15,663 bases of DNA from JAFASC01 sp034669525 (GTDB lineage Bacteria > Pseudomonadota > Alphaproteobacteria > Rhizobiales > Beijerinckiaceae): contig JAXDNH010000014.1 in the NCBI GenBank assembly GCA_034669525.1, forward strand, positions 1 to 15,663. The letters are read 5' to 3'. A model generated the notes under the pieces. That model ran no database searches. It was not told the DNA's origin and worked only from the letters and a program-made list of their open reading frames with translations. Position 1 is the first letter of the stretch. Each line of letters begins with the position of its first letter. Positions 15,177 to 15,663 of the stretch are shown one piece after another. A program made the translations under genes and the position numbers.

Positions 15177-15663
15177 TCAACGATCTCTGGTACAAGAACG
15201 CCATCATCTATTGCCTCTCCGTCGGCACCTATATGGATGCGAACGGCGACGGCATCGGTGACTTCCAGGGCCTGATGCGCCGGCTGGATTACCTCCACGG
15301 GCTCGGCGTCACCGCGATCTGGCTGATGCCGTTCCAGACCTCGCCCAATCGCGACGACGGCTACGATGTCGCCGATTATTACAACGTCGATCAGCGTTAC
15401 GGCACGCTCGGCGATTTCGTCGAGTTCGCGCATGGCGCCAAGCAGCGCGGCATTCGTGTCATCATCGATCTCGTGATCAATCACACATCGAACGAGCATC
15501 CCTGGTTTAAGGAAGCGCGTAAGGACCCGCGCTCGAAATATCGCGATTGGTATATCTGGTCGAAGAAGAAGCCGGCGAATGCCAACGAGGGGATGGTCTT
15601 TCCGGGCGTGCAGAAATCGACGTGGACCTATGACTCGGTCGCGCGGCAATATTATTTCCACCG
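15173..15663 (+). CDS. Trehalose synthase-like GH13 enzyme (5' part, runs off the window)
   Basis: The first 163 complete codons of a GH13 enzyme continuing past the right edge. The product opens with NDLWYKNAIIYCLSV, then DANGDGIGDFQGL, MPFQTSPNRDDGYDVADYY and DLVINHTSNEHPWF. The RDDGYD segment after the second barrel strand and the WYKNAIIY opening are typical of TreS, which interconverts maltose and trehalose or, in complexes, feeds maltose-1-phosphate synthesis. The nucleophile, acid/base and third carboxylate lie beyond the window, so activity cannot be judged. ATG 15173 overlaps the upstream alpha-glucosidase stop (ATGA). Two adjacent GH13 genes coupled to a sensor kinase suggest a controlled alpha-glucan or trehalose module. 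A trehalose role is inference; a general alpha-amylase-family enzyme is the alternative. Confidence 0.85.
   Translation, partial: MINDLWYKNAIIYCLSVGTYMDANGDGIGDFQGLMRRLDYLHGLGVTAIWLMPFQTSPNRDDGYDVADYYNVDQRYGTLGDFVEFAHGAKQRGIRVIIDLVINHTSNEHPWFKEARKDPRSKYRDWYIWSKKKPANANEGMVFPGVQKSTWTYDSVARQYYFH

Overview
The window looks like a chromosomal segment of an alphaproteobacterium, most likely of the order Hyphomicrobiales (Rhizobiales). It is GC-rich and densely packed, and most same-strand neighbours overlap by one or four bases. The N-terminal part of PolA, with RPSD.LPTGGVRLFCTKLFQF-like wording, resembles the Bradyrhizobium/Xanthobacteraceae type as I remember it. This placement is from memory of protein families, not from a search.

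Left part, 1-4567, plus strand. A complete three-domain DNA polymerase I (polA) is followed after 54 bases by a small operon: a Phd/YefM-type antitoxin, a PIN-domain (VapC-type) toxin and a PPOX-fold FMN flavoprotein. The two junctions overlap by 1 and 4 bases. A clear palindrome overlaps the presumed promoter and sits just before the antitoxin ribosome binding site, as expected for toxin-antitoxin autoregulation.

Middle part, 4569-7589, minus strand. A three-gene run reads leftward: a flavin-reductase-like FMN protein, a Tat-exported OpgD/OpgG-type periplasmic glucan protein, and a crotonase-fold protein lacking one of the two classical hydratase glutamates. It converges on the plus-strand flavoprotein gene with only one base between the two stop codons.

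Right part, 7841-end, plus strand. After a 251-base divergent intergenic region with possible alternative RNA hairpins come a YfhO-like polytopic membrane protein and a coupled secreted protein made of three similar beta-rich modules (no function recognised). After a hairpin and a possible promoter follow a hybrid sensor histidine kinase with a receiver domain, a GH13 alpha-glucosidase and the first 163 codons of a trehalose-synthase-like GH13 enzyme. The last three overlap by four bases at each junction, and the first two of them start with TTG.

Taken together, the region from opgD to the right end leans towards envelope and carbohydrate functions: periplasmic glucan, a putative lipid-linked sugar transferase, alpha-glucan/trehalose enzymes and a membrane sensor. 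A shared role in envelope or osmotic adaptation is inference from gene order only. I found no IS element, CRISPR array, tRNA or rRNA gene. The most noteworthy items are the toxin-antitoxin-flavoprotein operon, the YfhO plus three-module protein pair, and the sensor kinase translationally coupled to GH13 genes.
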